Shown: one piece after another, positions 24,380-33,318 of the stretch
Layout: the number at the start of each line of letters is the position of its first letter
Position numbering within the stretch: position 1 is the first letter of the stretch
Assembly (NCBI RefSeq): GCF_900105785.1
Contig: NZ_LT629799.1
Location: 3,844,001 to 3,908,000, forward strand
Direction of reading: 5' to 3'
Origin: Microlunatus sagamiharensis
GTDB lineage: Bacteria > Actinomycetota > Actinomycetes > Propionibacteriales > Propionibacteriaceae
Length of the DNA: 64,000 nt
Made by a program: the position numbers and the translations under genes
Notes under the pieces: model-generated
The model's input: only the letters and a program-made list of their open reading frames with translations
Told to the model about the DNA's origin: nothing
Database searches by the model: none

Positions 24380-25464
24380 CCGCCGACTCCTGCGCGGTTG
24401 GAGCGGACGAGGAGGTAGAGCAGGTACGGCGCGCCGACGGCCGCGGTGACGACGCCGACCGGCAGCACGAAGGGCAGCAGGTGCTGCCCGGCCACGTCGG
24501 AGACGACCACGACGAGCGCACCGACGAGCGCGGCGGGGACGAGCGAGGGTCCGCTGCCCTGCGTGAGCCGCTTGGCGATCGGTCCGGCGACGAAGGCCAC
24601 GAAGCCGACGGGGCCGGCCGCCGCGGTGGCCACGGCGGCCAGCATGACGGCGAGCACGATGGCGACCAGCCGCGCGGCCTCGACCCGCAGCCCGACCGAG
24701 GCGGCGACGTCGTCGCCGAGCTGGAGCACGAGCAGCGCCCGTCCGGTCAGCAGGACCAGCGGGACGAGCACCGCGCAGGCCAGGGCGAGGGGGCGCAGCT
24801 GGTCGGCCGACGCGCCGTTCAGGCTGCCGGTCAGCCAGACCAGCGCGGTCTGGGCCTCGAAGACGTCGGCCCGGGTCATCAGGAAGTCGACGACGGCCAG
24901 CATCAGCGCCGAGACCCCGACGCCGACCAGCACGAAGCGGTAGCCGGACAGCCCGCCGCGGTAGGCGACGGCGTAGATCACGGCCGCCGACACCAGCGCC
25001 CCGGTGAGAGCGGCGCCCGAGACGAGCATGCCCGTCCAGCCGAGCAGCAGGATGGCGAGCACGCCGCCCGCGCTCGCGCCGTAGCTGATCCCGATGATGT
25101 CCGGGCTCGCGAGCGGGTTGCGCAGCAGGTTCTGGAACGTCGTGCCCGAGAGGCCGAAGCAGGCGCCCACGAGCAGGCCGGTCAGCACCCGGGGCAGGCG
25201 CAGGTCGAGCACGATGAAGTTCGAGGCGGTCGTGCCCTGCCCGACGAGGGTCGCGACGAGCTGATCGAGCGGCAGCGGGTAGTCACCGAGGCTGAGGGCC
25301 GTCCCGACGGCGACCAGCAGGGCGACGACCAGGCCGAGGCAGACGGCCATGGTCCGGGTCAGGGCGTGCCGGCGGACCCGGCGCACCGAACCGGTGCCGG
25401 CCCGGACGGCGGCCCCGTGCGCGGCGGCCGACGCCGTCGGCACCGCCGAGGACAGGGCGGTCAC
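24376..25464 (-). CDS. FecCD-family siderophore permease (second subunit)
   Basis: A 362-aa inner-membrane permease with about nine or ten helices. Family motifs include LRLPRVLTGLLVGACFGLSG, QNLLRNPLASPDIIG and AGPVGFVAFVAGPIAKRL, the cytoplasmic loop contacting the ATPase. It pairs with the upstream permease as a heterodimer. Start GTG at 25464 overlaps the preceding stop (GTGA); it is preceded by about 40 basic, disordered residues, so the true N-terminus could be shorter. Expression should be iron-regulated through the box at 26517-26535. Confidence 0.93.
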   Translation of the reverse strand: MTALSSAVPTASAAAHGAAVRAGTGSVRRVRRHALTRTMAVCLGLVVALLVAVGTALSLGDYPLPLDQLVATLVGQGTTASNFIVLDLRLPRVLTGLLVGACFGLSGTTFQNLLRNPLASPDIIGISYGASAGGVLAILLLGWTGMLVSGAALTGALVSAAVIYAVAYRGGLSGYRFVLVGVGVSALMLAVVDFLMTRADVFEAQTALVWLTGSLNGASADQLRPLALACAVLVPLVLLTGRALLVLQLGDDVAASVGLRVEAARLVAIVLAVMLAAVATAAAGPVGFVAFVAGPIAKRLTQGSGPSLVPAALVGALVVVVSDVAGQHLLPFVLPVGVVTAAVGAPYLLYLLVRSNRAGVGG

Positions 25465-26516
25465 AGCCCGGACAGCCGGTGGCGGCGGACGATGGCGACG
25501 AACACGGGCGCTCCCAGCACGGCGGTGACGATGGCGACCTGGACCTCTCCGGGGCGGGCGACGACGCGGCCCACGACGTCGGCGGTGAGCAGCAGGATCG
25601 GCGCGAGCAGCATCGAGGTGGGCAGGATGCGGCGGTAGTCGCTCCCGACCAGGGCGCGGGCGGCGTGGGGGATGGTGAGTCCCACGAAACCCACCGGTCC
25701 GGCCGCCGCGGTGGCCGCCCCGCACAGCAGCACGACGGCGGCCGCGCTCAGCACGCGGATCAGGCCCACCCGCGCACCCAGGCCGCGGGCGACGTCGTCG
25801 CCCATGGCGAGGCTGTTCAGCCCCCGGCCGAGGGCGAGGGCCAGGACCCCGCCGACCAGCAGGAAGGGCAGGACGCGGACGGTGACGCCGAGGTCGCGGC
25901 CGTTGAGGCTGCCGACCTGCCAGAAACGGAACTGGTCGAAGGTCTGCTGGTCGGCCAGCAGCAGGGCGGTGGTGAAGGCGCCGAAGAAGGCCGTCACCGC
26001 GGCGCCGGCCAGGGCCAGCTTGACCGGGGTCGCGCCCTCGCGGCCGAGCGCGGCGACGGAGTAGACGAGGACCGAGGCGCCCGCCGCGCCGGCGAAGGCG
26101 AACCACACGTAGCCCGACACGCTCCCGACGCCGAAGACGCCGATGCCGACCACGATGGCCAGGGCCGCCCCGCCGTTGACGCCCAGGATCCCGGGGTCGG
26201 CGAGGGGGTTGCGCGTGACGCCCTGCATCACCGCACCGGCGAGACCGAGTGCCGCCCCGACCAGCAGGCCGAGGACCGTGCGCGGGAGCCGCGAGGTGAC
26301 GACCACGAGCTGGTCGGTGTCGTCGGGGTCGTAGCGGGTGAGCGCGTCGAGGACCGTGCCGGCCGGGATGCTGCGCGCACCGATGGCCAGGCTGGCCAGG
26401 ACGAGCAGGACCAGGACGCCGCCGGCCAGCAGCAGGACCGGGGCGCTCCGCCGCCGGGCGGGTCCGCGGTCGGGCACGCGGCGCGTTGCGCCAGGGCGTG
26501 CTGCCGTCAGGGCCAT
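25461..26516 (-). CDS. FecCD-family siderophore permease (first subunit)
   Basis: A 351-aa permease and first gene of the operon. It shows SRLPRTVLGLLVGAALGLAG, QGVTRNPLADPGILG and AAGPVGFVGLTIPHAARAL, the canonical FecCD boxes, and about ten helices. It forms the channel with the next gene product. The ATG at 26516 directly abuts an IdeR/DtxR box, so a leader of only a few nucleotides, or none, is expected and metal-bound repressor would block initiation. Confidence 0.94.
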   Translation of the reverse strand: MALTAARPGATRRVPDRGPARRRSAPVLLLAGGVLVLLVLASLAIGARSIPAGTVLDALTRYDPDDTDQLVVVTSRLPRTVLGLLVGAALGLAGAVMQGVTRNPLADPGILGVNGGAALAIVVGIGVFGVGSVSGYVWFAFAGAAGASVLVYSVAALGREGATPVKLALAGAAVTAFFGAFTTALLLADQQTFDQFRFWQVGSLNGRDLGVTVRVLPFLLVGGVLALALGRGLNSLAMGDDVARGLGARVGLIRVLSAAAVVLLCGAATAAAGPVGFVGLTIPHAARALVGSDYRRILPTSMLLAPILLLTADVVGRVVARPGEVQVAIVTAVLGAPVFVAIVRRHRLSGL

Positions 26517-26535
26517 GGAGGCGAGGCTAACCTAA
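26517..26535 (-). promoter_or_regulatory. IdeR/DtxR iron box (permease operon side)
   Basis: 15 of 19 positions match TTAGGTTAGGCTAACCTAA; the right half AGGCTAACCTAA is perfect and the outer left end is weak. It touches the start codon of the leftward permease operon. Fe(II)-loaded IdeR/DtxR is expected to repress here. Confidence 0.8.
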
Positions 26536-26587
26536 CTTTCTGTCCCAGTGTCCGGGCTGTGGCGAGCATCTCGACAGGAACGACCCC

Positions 26588-26606
26588 TAAGGTGAGGCTT
26601 GCCTAA
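26588..26606 (+). promoter_or_regulatory. IdeR/DtxR iron box (binding-protein side)
   Basis: TAAGGTGAGGCTTGCCTAA, 15 of 19 matches to the consensus and strongly palindromic, 16 bp before the ATG at 26623. Together with 26517-26535 it gives each divergent unit its own iron operator. Confidence 0.82.
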
Positions 26607-26622
26607 CCTCGAGGAGACGATC

Positions 26623-27624
26623 ATGACGAGCACCACCCGGCTGAGTCGCCGTTCGCTGCTGGCCGCCCTGGCCGCCACCCCTGTCCTCGCCGCCTGCGGC
26701 ACCTTCTCGAGCAGCGGCGGCGCCGCTGCCGGCGGAGCGAGCACGAGCGCTGCGGCCTCGTCCTTCACCTACACCGACGCCCGCGGCAAGGCCATCGACA
26801 TCAGCCCGGTCCCGACGAACGTGGTCGCGCAGAGCTCGGCCGCCGCGGCCCTCTGGGACGCCGGGATCAAGGTGAAGGGCGCGTACGGCGAGCTCAGGAC
26901 GACCGACGGCAAGCTCGACTACCAGGCGGGCAACCTCGACCTCAGCCAGGTGGAGGTGATCGGCTCGTCCTACGGCGAGTTCAGCGTGGAGAAGCTGGCG
27001 ACGGTCGCGCCGCAGCTGCTCGTCGACATGTCCTTCGACGACAAGACGCTCTGGTACGTCGACGCGAAGGTCGAGGCGCAGGTCACCGCGCTCTGCCCGA
27101 CGCTCGGCGTGCACATGCTCGACCTCGACCTCGTCGGGGTGATCGAGGAGTTCACCGACCTCGCGGTCAAGCTCGGGGCGGACCCGTCGATCTCGGCGTC
27201 GGCCAAGTCGGGGTTCGACGCGGCCTCGGCGACGCTGAAGGACGCCATCGCCAAGGCCGGGGACGTGAAGATCGCCGCGTACAGCTTCGACGCCGACAAC
27301 GCTTACATCGGCCTGCCGTCGCAGAGCCCGGACCTCAAGTACTTCCAGTCCCTCGGGGCGAAGTTCGTGCCGGCGGAGGCCGCGCCCACCGACTACTTCG
27401 CGACGATCAGCCTCGAGAAGCTGCCCGACTACTCCGGCGACTTCATCATCGTCGACGCCCGGAACACCTACACCGGCTACAAGGACACCGCGATCTGGAA
27501 GTCCCTGCCCGCCGTCAAGGCCGGCCGCGTCTTCGAGTGGAAGCCCGCCGCGCCCTACTCCTACCTCTCCAGCACGCCGGTGCTCACGGGTCTCACGGAG
27601 GCATACGCCTCGCTGGGCTCGTGA
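26623..27624 (+). CDS. Iron-siderophore-binding lipoprotein
   Basis: A 333-aa periplasmic-binding-protein-like lipoprotein of the FepB/FhuD class (two lobes joined by a long helix). The N-terminus has a twin-arginine-like SRRSLLAAL and the lipobox LAAC, with C25 as the lipidated residue, followed by a Gly/Ser/Ala linker. It delivers a ferric siderophore to the divergently encoded FecCD permease. GAGGAG 6 nt upstream supports the ATG at 26623. It is controlled by the iron box at 26588-26606. Confidence 0.92.
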   Translation: MTSTTRLSRRSLLAALAATPVLAACGTFSSSGGAAAGGASTSAAASSFTYTDARGKAIDISPVPTNVVAQSSAAAALWDAGIKVKGAYGELRTTDGKLDYQAGNLDLSQVEVIGSSYGEFSVEKLATVAPQLLVDMSFDDKTLWYVDAKVEAQVTALCPTLGVHMLDLDLVGVIEEFTDLAVKLGADPSISASAKSGFDAASATLKDAIAKAGDVKIAAYSFDADNAYIGLPSQSPDLKYFQSLGAKFVPAEAAPTDYFATISLEKLPDYSGDFIIVDARNTYTGYKDTAIWKSLPAVKAGRVFEWKPAAPYSYLSSTPVLTGLTEAYASLGS

Positions 27625-27689
27625 CGCTCGCCGTTTGACGGTTTTCTGCGGTTCGTCGGTGCTAGAGCCCTCGAAGGGAGCTGTCGCGC

Positions 27690-28580
27690 TCAACGAACCT
27701 CAGAGAACCGTCTTCCGTGGTCGGCGAGAGCACGGCGGATCGTCTCCACCACCACCGCAGGGTGCTCCTGGAGCATGGCCCAGGTGAAGCGCACGACCAG
27801 CCACCCGTCGAGTGCGAGCGCGTTCTGACGCCAGCGGTCGTTCTCGAACACGTCGGGGTCGTCCTCGTGCAGGCGCCCGTCGACCTCCACCGCGACGCGC
27901 AGCGCGGGGAACGCGACGTCGATGAAGTACGTGCGGCCCCCGAGCTCGACCGGGTGGTTGGCCCGCCAGCCGATCAGGCGCGCGCTCCGGAGCAGCCGGT
28001 GGCAGAGCCGCTCGGCCGCGGACCAGGGCTCGTCGCGCGAGTCCAGGAGCAGCGCCCGGCGGTCGCGGTTGCCGCGTCGGTGCCCGGAGAGCTCGAGCGC
28101 CGTCCGCAGCCCGGTCAGGGTCGCTACACGCACCCGCAGCGCCCGGTCGATCCCGTCCCCGCCGACCTCCTCACAGAGGTCGAGGGCCGTGAGGGCGGGC
28201 ACGGTCATCCGCAGGGGACCTCGGCACTGGACCAGCTCGGGTGCTACCACGCGCTCCACGAAGCGGAACCCGGGTCGGGCCGGTCGACCCCGGCGCACGG
28301 CGCAGACGACGACGTCGCCTCCGAGCCCGGGCCAGTAGGACAGCTGGGCGGCCGTACGGCCCACGAAGACGGCATCGGGCTCGCGCATCGCGGCCGCGAG
28401 CACCCTGGTCACGCGCGTCTGAGCCGCGGCACGGGCGGCGTACGTGCCGGGGAGCACGGTCTGGAGCTCGCCCGTCTTGAGCATCGCGTCGAGGGCGCCG
28501 CGGAGCTCGAGGTGGTCGCGACGGAGGATGACTCCCTCCCGGGCCACGATCTCGCGGACCTCGTCCTGCAGCCGACGCAC
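27690..28580 (-). CDS. DUF559 domain protein (second copy in the window)
   Basis: A 296-aa protein. The N-terminal half is an AbiEi-like winged-helix region (LQTVLPGTYAA); the C-terminal half is a DUF559/Vsr-like domain with YFIDVAFPALRVAVEVDG and ENDRWRQNALALDGWLVVRF, the usual E-x-D, N-D-R and W/V-R-F core of this nuclease-fold family. No activity is established. Related in architecture to the protein at 4797-5816, but this copy has no palindromic repeats around it. Start GTG 28580; it is convergent with the siderophore lipoprotein gene. Confidence 0.7.
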   Translation of the reverse strand: MRRLQDEVREIVAREGVILRRDHLELRGALDAMLKTGELQTVLPGTYAARAAAQTRVTRVLAAAMREPDAVFVGRTAAQLSYWPGLGGDVVVCAVRRGRPARPGFRFVERVVAPELVQCRGPLRMTVPALTALDLCEEVGGDGIDRALRVRVATLTGLRTALELSGHRRGNRDRRALLLDSRDEPWSAAERLCHRLLRSARLIGWRANHPVELGGRTYFIDVAFPALRVAVEVDGRLHEDDPDVFENDRWRQNALALDGWLVVRFTWAMLQEHPAVVVETIRRALADHGRRFSEVR

Positions 28581-28639
28581 TCAACCATCAGGCCAGAGGG
28601 GTGTTGGCCGAGGTGTGGTCCGAGATCGCGGGGGTGGTG

Positions 28640-29251
28640 TCAGTCCGCGAAGAACGCCGCCCGACGGAACCTCTCCACGTCGCCACGCAGGACCTCGCGC
28701 TCCAGCGAACCCCGACCCCGCCGCGAGAACAGCCCCCGCCACAGCCCGTACGCGGTCGCGACGTGCCAGGTCGTGCTGCCCGGGTCCGGGCCGTCCTCCT
28801 GAACCGACACCGTGACGCCCGCACGCCGCTCGAGGAAGCCGAGGGCGGCGCCCAGCACCTCGCCCCAGCCCTCCTCTCGAGGACCGGGCGGGAGGCCGAG
28901 CGCCTCGCGCAGGTCGTCGAGGTGGACGGTCACGTCCCACGCCGGGTTGGGCGTGGGGCGCTCGCAGGTTGCGGCGACCGTCTCGATGTTCGCCGACCAC
29001 TCGGCGAGCAGCGCGTCGGTCGGGGTGCGCCGGCGCTCGGCGACCTGCCGGGCGGTCCACGGCGGCGTCGCGGCGCCTTCGGTCTCGCCGCGGACCACGT
29101 CGGTGCTCGACCCAGCGAGGTGGGCGAGCAGGTCGTGGACCGACCACCCCGGGCAGGCGGGCACCGGCGTCACGACCGCCGCGTCGTCGAGGCCGCGCAC
29201 GACGTCGGCGAACCTCGACGCCCCGGCCCGGTAGACCTCGCCCATGCCCAC
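28640..29251 (-). CDS. DinB/MDMPI-like mycothiol-dependent enzyme family protein
   Basis: A 203-aa four-helix-bundle protein of the maleylpyruvate isomerase N-terminal (MDMPI/TIGR03083) family. CPGWSVHDLLAHLAGSS contains the first metal-ligand His and the family's start signature; the later NPAWDVTVHLDDLREALG provides the other His. Relatives use mycothiol, the actinobacterial thiol, for isomerisation or thiol transfer. The substrate is unknown. It lies 19 bp downstream of the secreted protein gene of the GH130 operon and may be its last member. GTG 29251 (GAGGG 7 nt upstream) is used; ATG 29245 is an alternative. Confidence 0.8.
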   Translation of the reverse strand: MGMGEVYRAGASRFADVVRGLDDAAVVTPVPACPGWSVHDLLAHLAGSSTDVVRGETEGAATPPWTARQVAERRRTPTDALLAEWSANIETVAATCERPTPNPAWDVTVHLDDLREALGLPPGPREEGWGEVLGAALGFLERRAGVTVSVQEDGPDPGSTTWHVATAYGLWRGLFSRRGRGSLEREVLRGDVERFRRAAFFAD

Positions 29252-29270
29252 CGGGCCACCCTCGCACCGC

Positions 29271-31325
29271 CTACCGGTCGGTCACCACCGCGGCCCCGTA
29301 CGCCGGCAGGCGCACCTCGCGCGTCGCGGTGATCGTGCGGCTCTCGACCAGCCGACCGCGGGCGTCGTACACGCGCAGCGTCGCCCGGCCACCGTCACCC
29401 GAGGGTGCGACCTGCGCCGTCTCGCGGGAGCCGGAGGCGGAGTGCACGAGCGTCGTGCCGCTCTCGCCGCCAAGTACGAGCCGGGACACCAGCGGGCGGA
29501 CCAGCACCGCGTCGAGGCGGACCGTCCCACGCTGGGCCTCGACCGTCACCGGTCCGTCGGCCGGGCTCACGGTCTTCTGGAGCCGCTGCGGGAGGAGCGC
29601 GCCGGGGACGGCGGTGATGCCCTGGTCGCCCACGCGGTGGCGCAGGGTCCCGAGCGTGCGGCCGTCCTGCCCCCAGCGGCTGCGGGCGCGCCCGTCCTCC
29701 TCCTGGAACGCGACCGGCTCGAGGCTGACCCTGGCGTTGTCGTCGCCGAGGTTCAGCCGGGCGGTCTGACCCTTCTTCAGCGACAGGTAGCTCCCGCTCC
29801 ACGCCGACTCACCGGTCCACGACGCCTCCGGCGTCACGACCGCACCCGTCGTGCTCAGCGCCGACTCCGCCTCGACCACCCGGAGCCCGTCGCGGCTCAC
29901 CAGGTCGGTCGTCGCCGTCGCCCGCGCCCGCACCAGCGGGTGCGCGTCGAGCGCGAGCATCGTCAGGAGGCCGTGGATCGTGCTCTCCGCGCCGCTGTTG
30001 CGGTTGATCCGGCCGTCGACCTCCAGCCCGTCGAAGGTCACGCCCGTCGCGGGGTCGTACATCGGCTCGCCCGCCCGGTTGGCGCCGAAGAACCACGACG
30101 CCTCCATCCCGGCGAGGTCGAGCCCGAGGTCGCTGCCGCCCTCGTCGGCGACCGCGAGCAGCGACTGCACGCGGGAGTCGACGCCGTACGCGATCTGCAC
30201 GCGGTCGGTGGGGGAAGGCTGCCAGCCGTTGTCCGCACCGTCGCTGGTGAGCAGCGTCGTGTCGAAGCGCACCGTCTCCGTCGTCGCGGCCCGCAGCAGC
30301 GAACCGTCACCCAGCACCGCGGAGCTGCGCGCCAGCGCCGCCGACTGCTGCGAGCTCCACGCGTGCCACTGCGAGCTCGACTGCGTCCAGGGCAGCACGG
30401 CGCCGTACGGCCAGGCGTCCGGCTTCGACGCCAGCTCCTCGATGCCGCGCGCGAGCTTGCGCAGTGCGTCGCGGGCGAGCGAGCCGCCCCGGGCGTCGAC
30501 GTACGCGCTCAGCCCGAGGACCGCTTCGGCGCTCGCGTCCGCGCCGTCGACGATCAACCAGGCCGGCACCTTCACGCCGTCGGCGGTGTCGTGCTTCCCG
30601 TAGCGCTCGAGCACGTCGCGGTTCAGGGCTCCGACCGACAGCCGGATCCGGTCGCGCAGGAAGGCGGCGAACTCCGGGTCCTCCCGCTCGAAGGCCGCGT
30701 AGCCCTCGCCGAACGCCCACAACGTCCGCGCCTGCCAGTAGCTGTCGCCGGAGTCCGACGGGTCGGGCAGCTCGACGGGCTCGGCGCTCGGGTTGAGCTC
30801 GCCGTCCGACTGCATCCACAGCACCGAGCGGCCGCGGTTGGCGCCCGTGGTCGTCTGCAGGTACGCGGTCGCCCGTAGCAGCTCGTACGCCTTCTCGCGG
30901 CTGTCCGCGCTGCCGGTCTGGCGCCAGTCGCGCACGTAGACCACGGCCGCGCGGGCGATGTCGTCGGTGTTGTAGGCGCCCTGGGTGTAGTCGCCGGTCG
31001 CGGGGTCGAGCGTCCCGCCGCCGACCCGGCGGTAGGTGCCGTCGTCGTTGCGGTCGGCGTAGGTCCACGGGACCTGCAGCTCGGGCTCCTCGGCCAGCCG
31101 GTAGGTCGTGTGCCCCTCGACCGCCTTCGGGCTGACGTCGTCGAGCAGGAAGTCGAGGTGCGCCAGGTTGGTGACCGGACCGGTCGTGCTGGAAGCACCG
31201 GGCGCCGCGGCCGCGGGCAGCGGTCGGGCCGTGGGGCCGGCCACGAGGGATGCGGCGCCGAGCACGAGGGCGAGGCCGGCGGCCAGGAGCGGTCGAGCGA
31301 CGTTGCTCGACGAGGGACGGTTCAC
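29271..31325 (-). CDS. Secreted protein of unknown family in a GH130 operon
   Basis: A 684-aa exported protein: a Sec signal peptide (basic start, hydrophobic residues 11-29, Ala-rich cleavage region), then a long helical domain with repeating motifs such as YNTDDIARAAVVYVRDW, LLRATAYLQTTTG and YWQARTLWAFGEGYAAF, which look like the outer and inner helices of an (alpha/alpha)n toroid as in many glycoside hydrolases and lyases. The last 150 residues are beta-rich (LRVYDARGRLVESRTI). No named family is recognised. Its GTG overlaps the GH130 stop, so it is co-translated and probably acts outside the cell on the mannose-containing glycan handled by the operon. Confidence 0.75.
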   Translation of the reverse strand: MNRPSSSNVARPLLAAGLALVLGAASLVAGPTARPLPAAAAPGASSTTGPVTNLAHLDFLLDDVSPKAVEGHTTYRLAEEPELQVPWTYADRNDDGTYRRVGGGTLDPATGDYTQGAYNTDDIARAAVVYVRDWRQTGSADSREKAYELLRATAYLQTTTGANRGRSVLWMQSDGELNPSAEPVELPDPSDSGDSYWQARTLWAFGEGYAAFEREDPEFAAFLRDRIRLSVGALNRDVLERYGKHDTADGVKVPAWLIVDGADASAEAVLGLSAYVDARGGSLARDALRKLARGIEELASKPDAWPYGAVLPWTQSSSQWHAWSSQQSAALARSSAVLGDGSLLRAATTETVRFDTTLLTSDGADNGWQPSPTDRVQIAYGVDSRVQSLLAVADEGGSDLGLDLAGMEASWFFGANRAGEPMYDPATGVTFDGLEVDGRINRNSGAESTIHGLLTMLALDAHPLVRARATATTDLVSRDGLRVVEAESALSTTGAVVTPEASWTGESAWSGSYLSLKKGQTARLNLGDDNARVSLEPVAFQEEDGRARSRWGQDGRTLGTLRHRVGDQGITAVPGALLPQRLQKTVSPADGPVTVEAQRGTVRLDAVLVRPLVSRLVLGGESGTTLVHSASGSRETAQVAPSGDGGRATLRVYDARGRLVESRTITATREVRLPAYGAAVVTDR

Positions 31326-32401
31326 GGGTTCCTCCGGGTGAGTCGGGCGACCCCGATGGCGGAGTCGGCCATGCCGTAGAAGACGAAGCGTTCGCCGTCG
31401 ATCTCCTCGACGGCGGTGGGGAAGACCACGTTCGGGACGATGCCCGTCGTCTCGGCCTCCGTGGACGGTTCGAGCAGCGGCTCGACCGAGCGGTCCACGA
31501 CCCGCCAGGGCTCGTCGGCGTCGAGGATGATCCCGCCGGCGACGTAGCGCACCTGCTGCTGCTGGGCGCGGGACTCGTCGATCACGCCGGTGACGCCGTG
31601 GTGCAGCAGCAGCCAGCCCTCATCGACGCGCAGCGGCGGCGGGCCGCCGCCGATCTTGAGCTCCTCCCAGGGCTGCTCCGGACCGACGAGCCAGTGGTGG
31701 CCCTGCCAGACGGTGAGCGCGGCCGGGTCGGCCAGTGCCGCGTCGAGCGGCACGAAGCTGATCCAGATGCTCTGGCGCTCCTCCGCCGGCCCGGGTGGCG
31801 TCGCCCGGACGTGGTCGTCGCCGCGGAACGGCCGCAGCATGCCCATCGGGCGGTGCAGCACAGCGAGGCTCTGGGTGCCGTCCGGCGCGGTGACCGGCTC
31901 GGGGAAGAAGACCGTGTCCTTGTTGTGGAACAGGTTGAGGTCGGCCTCCGCCGCCTCGTCCCAGCGGTAGACCACCGGGCCGTGGCGGGTCCACGACCGC
32001 AGGTCGGTCGACGTGGCGATCGCCGTACGCGGTCCCAGCGGCCCGAACGCGACGTACGTCATGATGTGCAGCCCTAGCGCCTCGACCCACGTCACGCGCG
32101 GGTCCTCGACGCCGGCGTTGGTGTCGGCGGTCTCCCAGCTGGTCTCCGGCTCGAGGACGACGCCCTCGCGCTCGACGCCGGTCGGGACGCCGTCGGTCAC
32201 GACGACCCTGGCCAGCCCGACGCGCGACACGTTGCCCGTCGCCACGATGCGCGGCAGCAGGTAGAGGGTGCCGTCGGGGCCTCGGCCCGACGCGGGGTTG
32301 AGGACCCCCTCCGCCTCGTTCGGGTCACCCTCGGCCGGTGTCATGACCGTCCCGATGCGCTCGAGCGCGTACGGGAACTCCTTCGTGCTGATGGCACTCA
32401 C
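31322..32401 (-). CDS. GH130-family beta-mannoside phosphorylase/hydrolase
   Basis: A 359-aa five-bladed propeller enzyme. FPYALERIGTVMTP, EGVLNPASGRGPDG, NAGVEDPRVTW (catalytic Asp region) and LFHNKDTVFFPEP are standard GH130 motifs. GH130 enzymes phosphorolyse beta-mannosidic bonds (for example mannosyl-glucose, beta-1,2-mannobiose), releasing mannose-1-phosphate in the cytosol. The GTG at 32401 overlaps the permease stop (GTGA) and gives the family's usual N-terminus. Together with the sugar ABC importer it points to uptake and phosphorolysis of beta-manno-oligosaccharides; the exact linkage is not predictable. Confidence 0.88.
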   Translation of the reverse strand: MSAISTKEFPYALERIGTVMTPAEGDPNEAEGVLNPASGRGPDGTLYLLPRIVATGNVSRVGLARVVVTDGVPTGVEREGVVLEPETSWETADTNAGVEDPRVTWVEALGLHIMTYVAFGPLGPRTAIATSTDLRSWTRHGPVVYRWDEAAEADLNLFHNKDTVFFPEPVTAPDGTQSLAVLHRPMGMLRPFRGDDHVRATPPGPAEERQSIWISFVPLDAALADPAALTVWQGHHWLVGPEQPWEELKIGGGPPPLRVDEGWLLLHHGVTGVIDESRAQQQQVRYVAGGIILDADEPWRVVDRSVEPLLEPSTEAETTGIVPNVVFPTAVEEIDGERFVFYGMADSAIGVARLTRRNP

Positions 32402-33318
32402 TCCTTCACCCCGCTGCTGAGGTCGGCATTGACGAACTGGCGCTGGAAGATCACGAAGAGCACGACGACCGGGACGACGAGCACGACCGCCCCGGCGAGC
32501 AGCGCGCCGAAGGGGTTGGCCGTCGAGTTGGCGACGTTCGTGAGGTAGTTGGCGAGCGAGACCGCGAGCGGCTGCAGCTCCGCGCGCTTGGTGATCAGGA
32601 ACGGCCACAGGAACTCGTTCCACGGGCCGATGAAGGTCAGCAGGACGACGGTCACCAGCGCCGGGCGGATCAGCGGCAGCGCGATCTTGGTGAGCAGCTG
32701 CAGCTCGCTCGCGCCGTCGATGCGGGCCGCCTCGAACATCGCCTGCGGCAGCTGCAGGAAGTACTGCCGGAAGATGATCACCGCGGTCGAGTTGATCGCG
32801 AACGGCAGGATCATGCCGAGGTAGTTGTCGGCCAGGCCGTAGCTGCGGGCGATCAGCACGTACAGCGGGATGATCAGCAGCTGGAAGGGCACCACCTGCA
32901 CGAGCAGCGCCAGCGCGAACACCCCGCCGCGACCGCGCCACTGCAGCAGCGCGAGGGCGTAGCCGACGAGCGCGCCGAAGACCACCGTGCAGATGATCAC
33001 GCCGGCCGCGAAGATCCCTGAGTTGAGCACCGAGCGCACCAGGTCGAGCCGGGCATCGATGGTCACGTAGTTGCTGAACGTCAGGTTGCTGGGGTGCGGG
33101 AACGCCCCGGCGATGCTCTGGTCGGGCTCGCGCTGCAGCGAGCCGATCACCATGTAGTAGAAGGGGAAGAGGAAGGCGAGCGCCCCGATCCCCAGGACCA
33201 GCCCGCCCACCAGCGCGGGGACGAGCGCCCGCCGGGATGCACGGCGTCGCGGACCGTTGACGCTCCCTGAGCCAGTCGAAGGGCTCGGTTGGGTGGTCCT
33301 CGCTTCGGTCTGGCTCAC
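32398..33318 (-). CDS. Carbohydrate ABC transporter permease (MalG-type)
   Basis: A 306-aa permease with six helices and the EAA loop EAARIDGASELQLLTKIALP, FIGPWNEFLWPFL and the C-terminal RQFVNADLSSGVKE, as in MalG-type CUT1 subunits. It forms the channel with the gene upstream (GTGA overlap). A 19-bp dispersed repeat near the 5' end encodes PSTGSGS in the cytoplasmic N-terminal tail, before the first helix. No ATPase is encoded in the operon, so a shared MsiK-like ATPase elsewhere is expected, as is usual in Actinobacteria. Confidence 0.93.
   Translation of the reverse strand: MSQTEARTTQPSPSTGSGSVNGPRRRASRRALVPALVGGLVLGIGALAFLFPFYYMVIGSLQREPDQSIAGAFPHPSNLTFSNYVTIDARLDLVRSVLNSGIFAAGVIICTVVFGALVGYALALLQWRGRGGVFALALLVQVVPFQLLIIPLYVLIARSYGLADNYLGMILPFAINSTAVIIFRQYFLQLPQAMFEAARIDGASELQLLTKIALPLIRPALVTVVLLTFIGPWNEFLWPFLITKRAELQPLAVSLANYLTNVANSTANPFGALLAGAVVLVVPVVVLFVIFQRQFVNADLSSGVKE
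33265..33283. repeat. 19-bp dispersed repeat inside permease gene
   Basis: CCCTGAGCCAGTCGAAGGG, one mismatch to the common element; read on the minus strand it encodes PSTGSG. Confidence 0.85.

Noticed and set aside
23424-26106. Long leftward frames overlapping the siderophore operon in a second frame
   Set aside because: Arg/Pro/Gly-rich shadows of the FecCD permease and ATPase genes.
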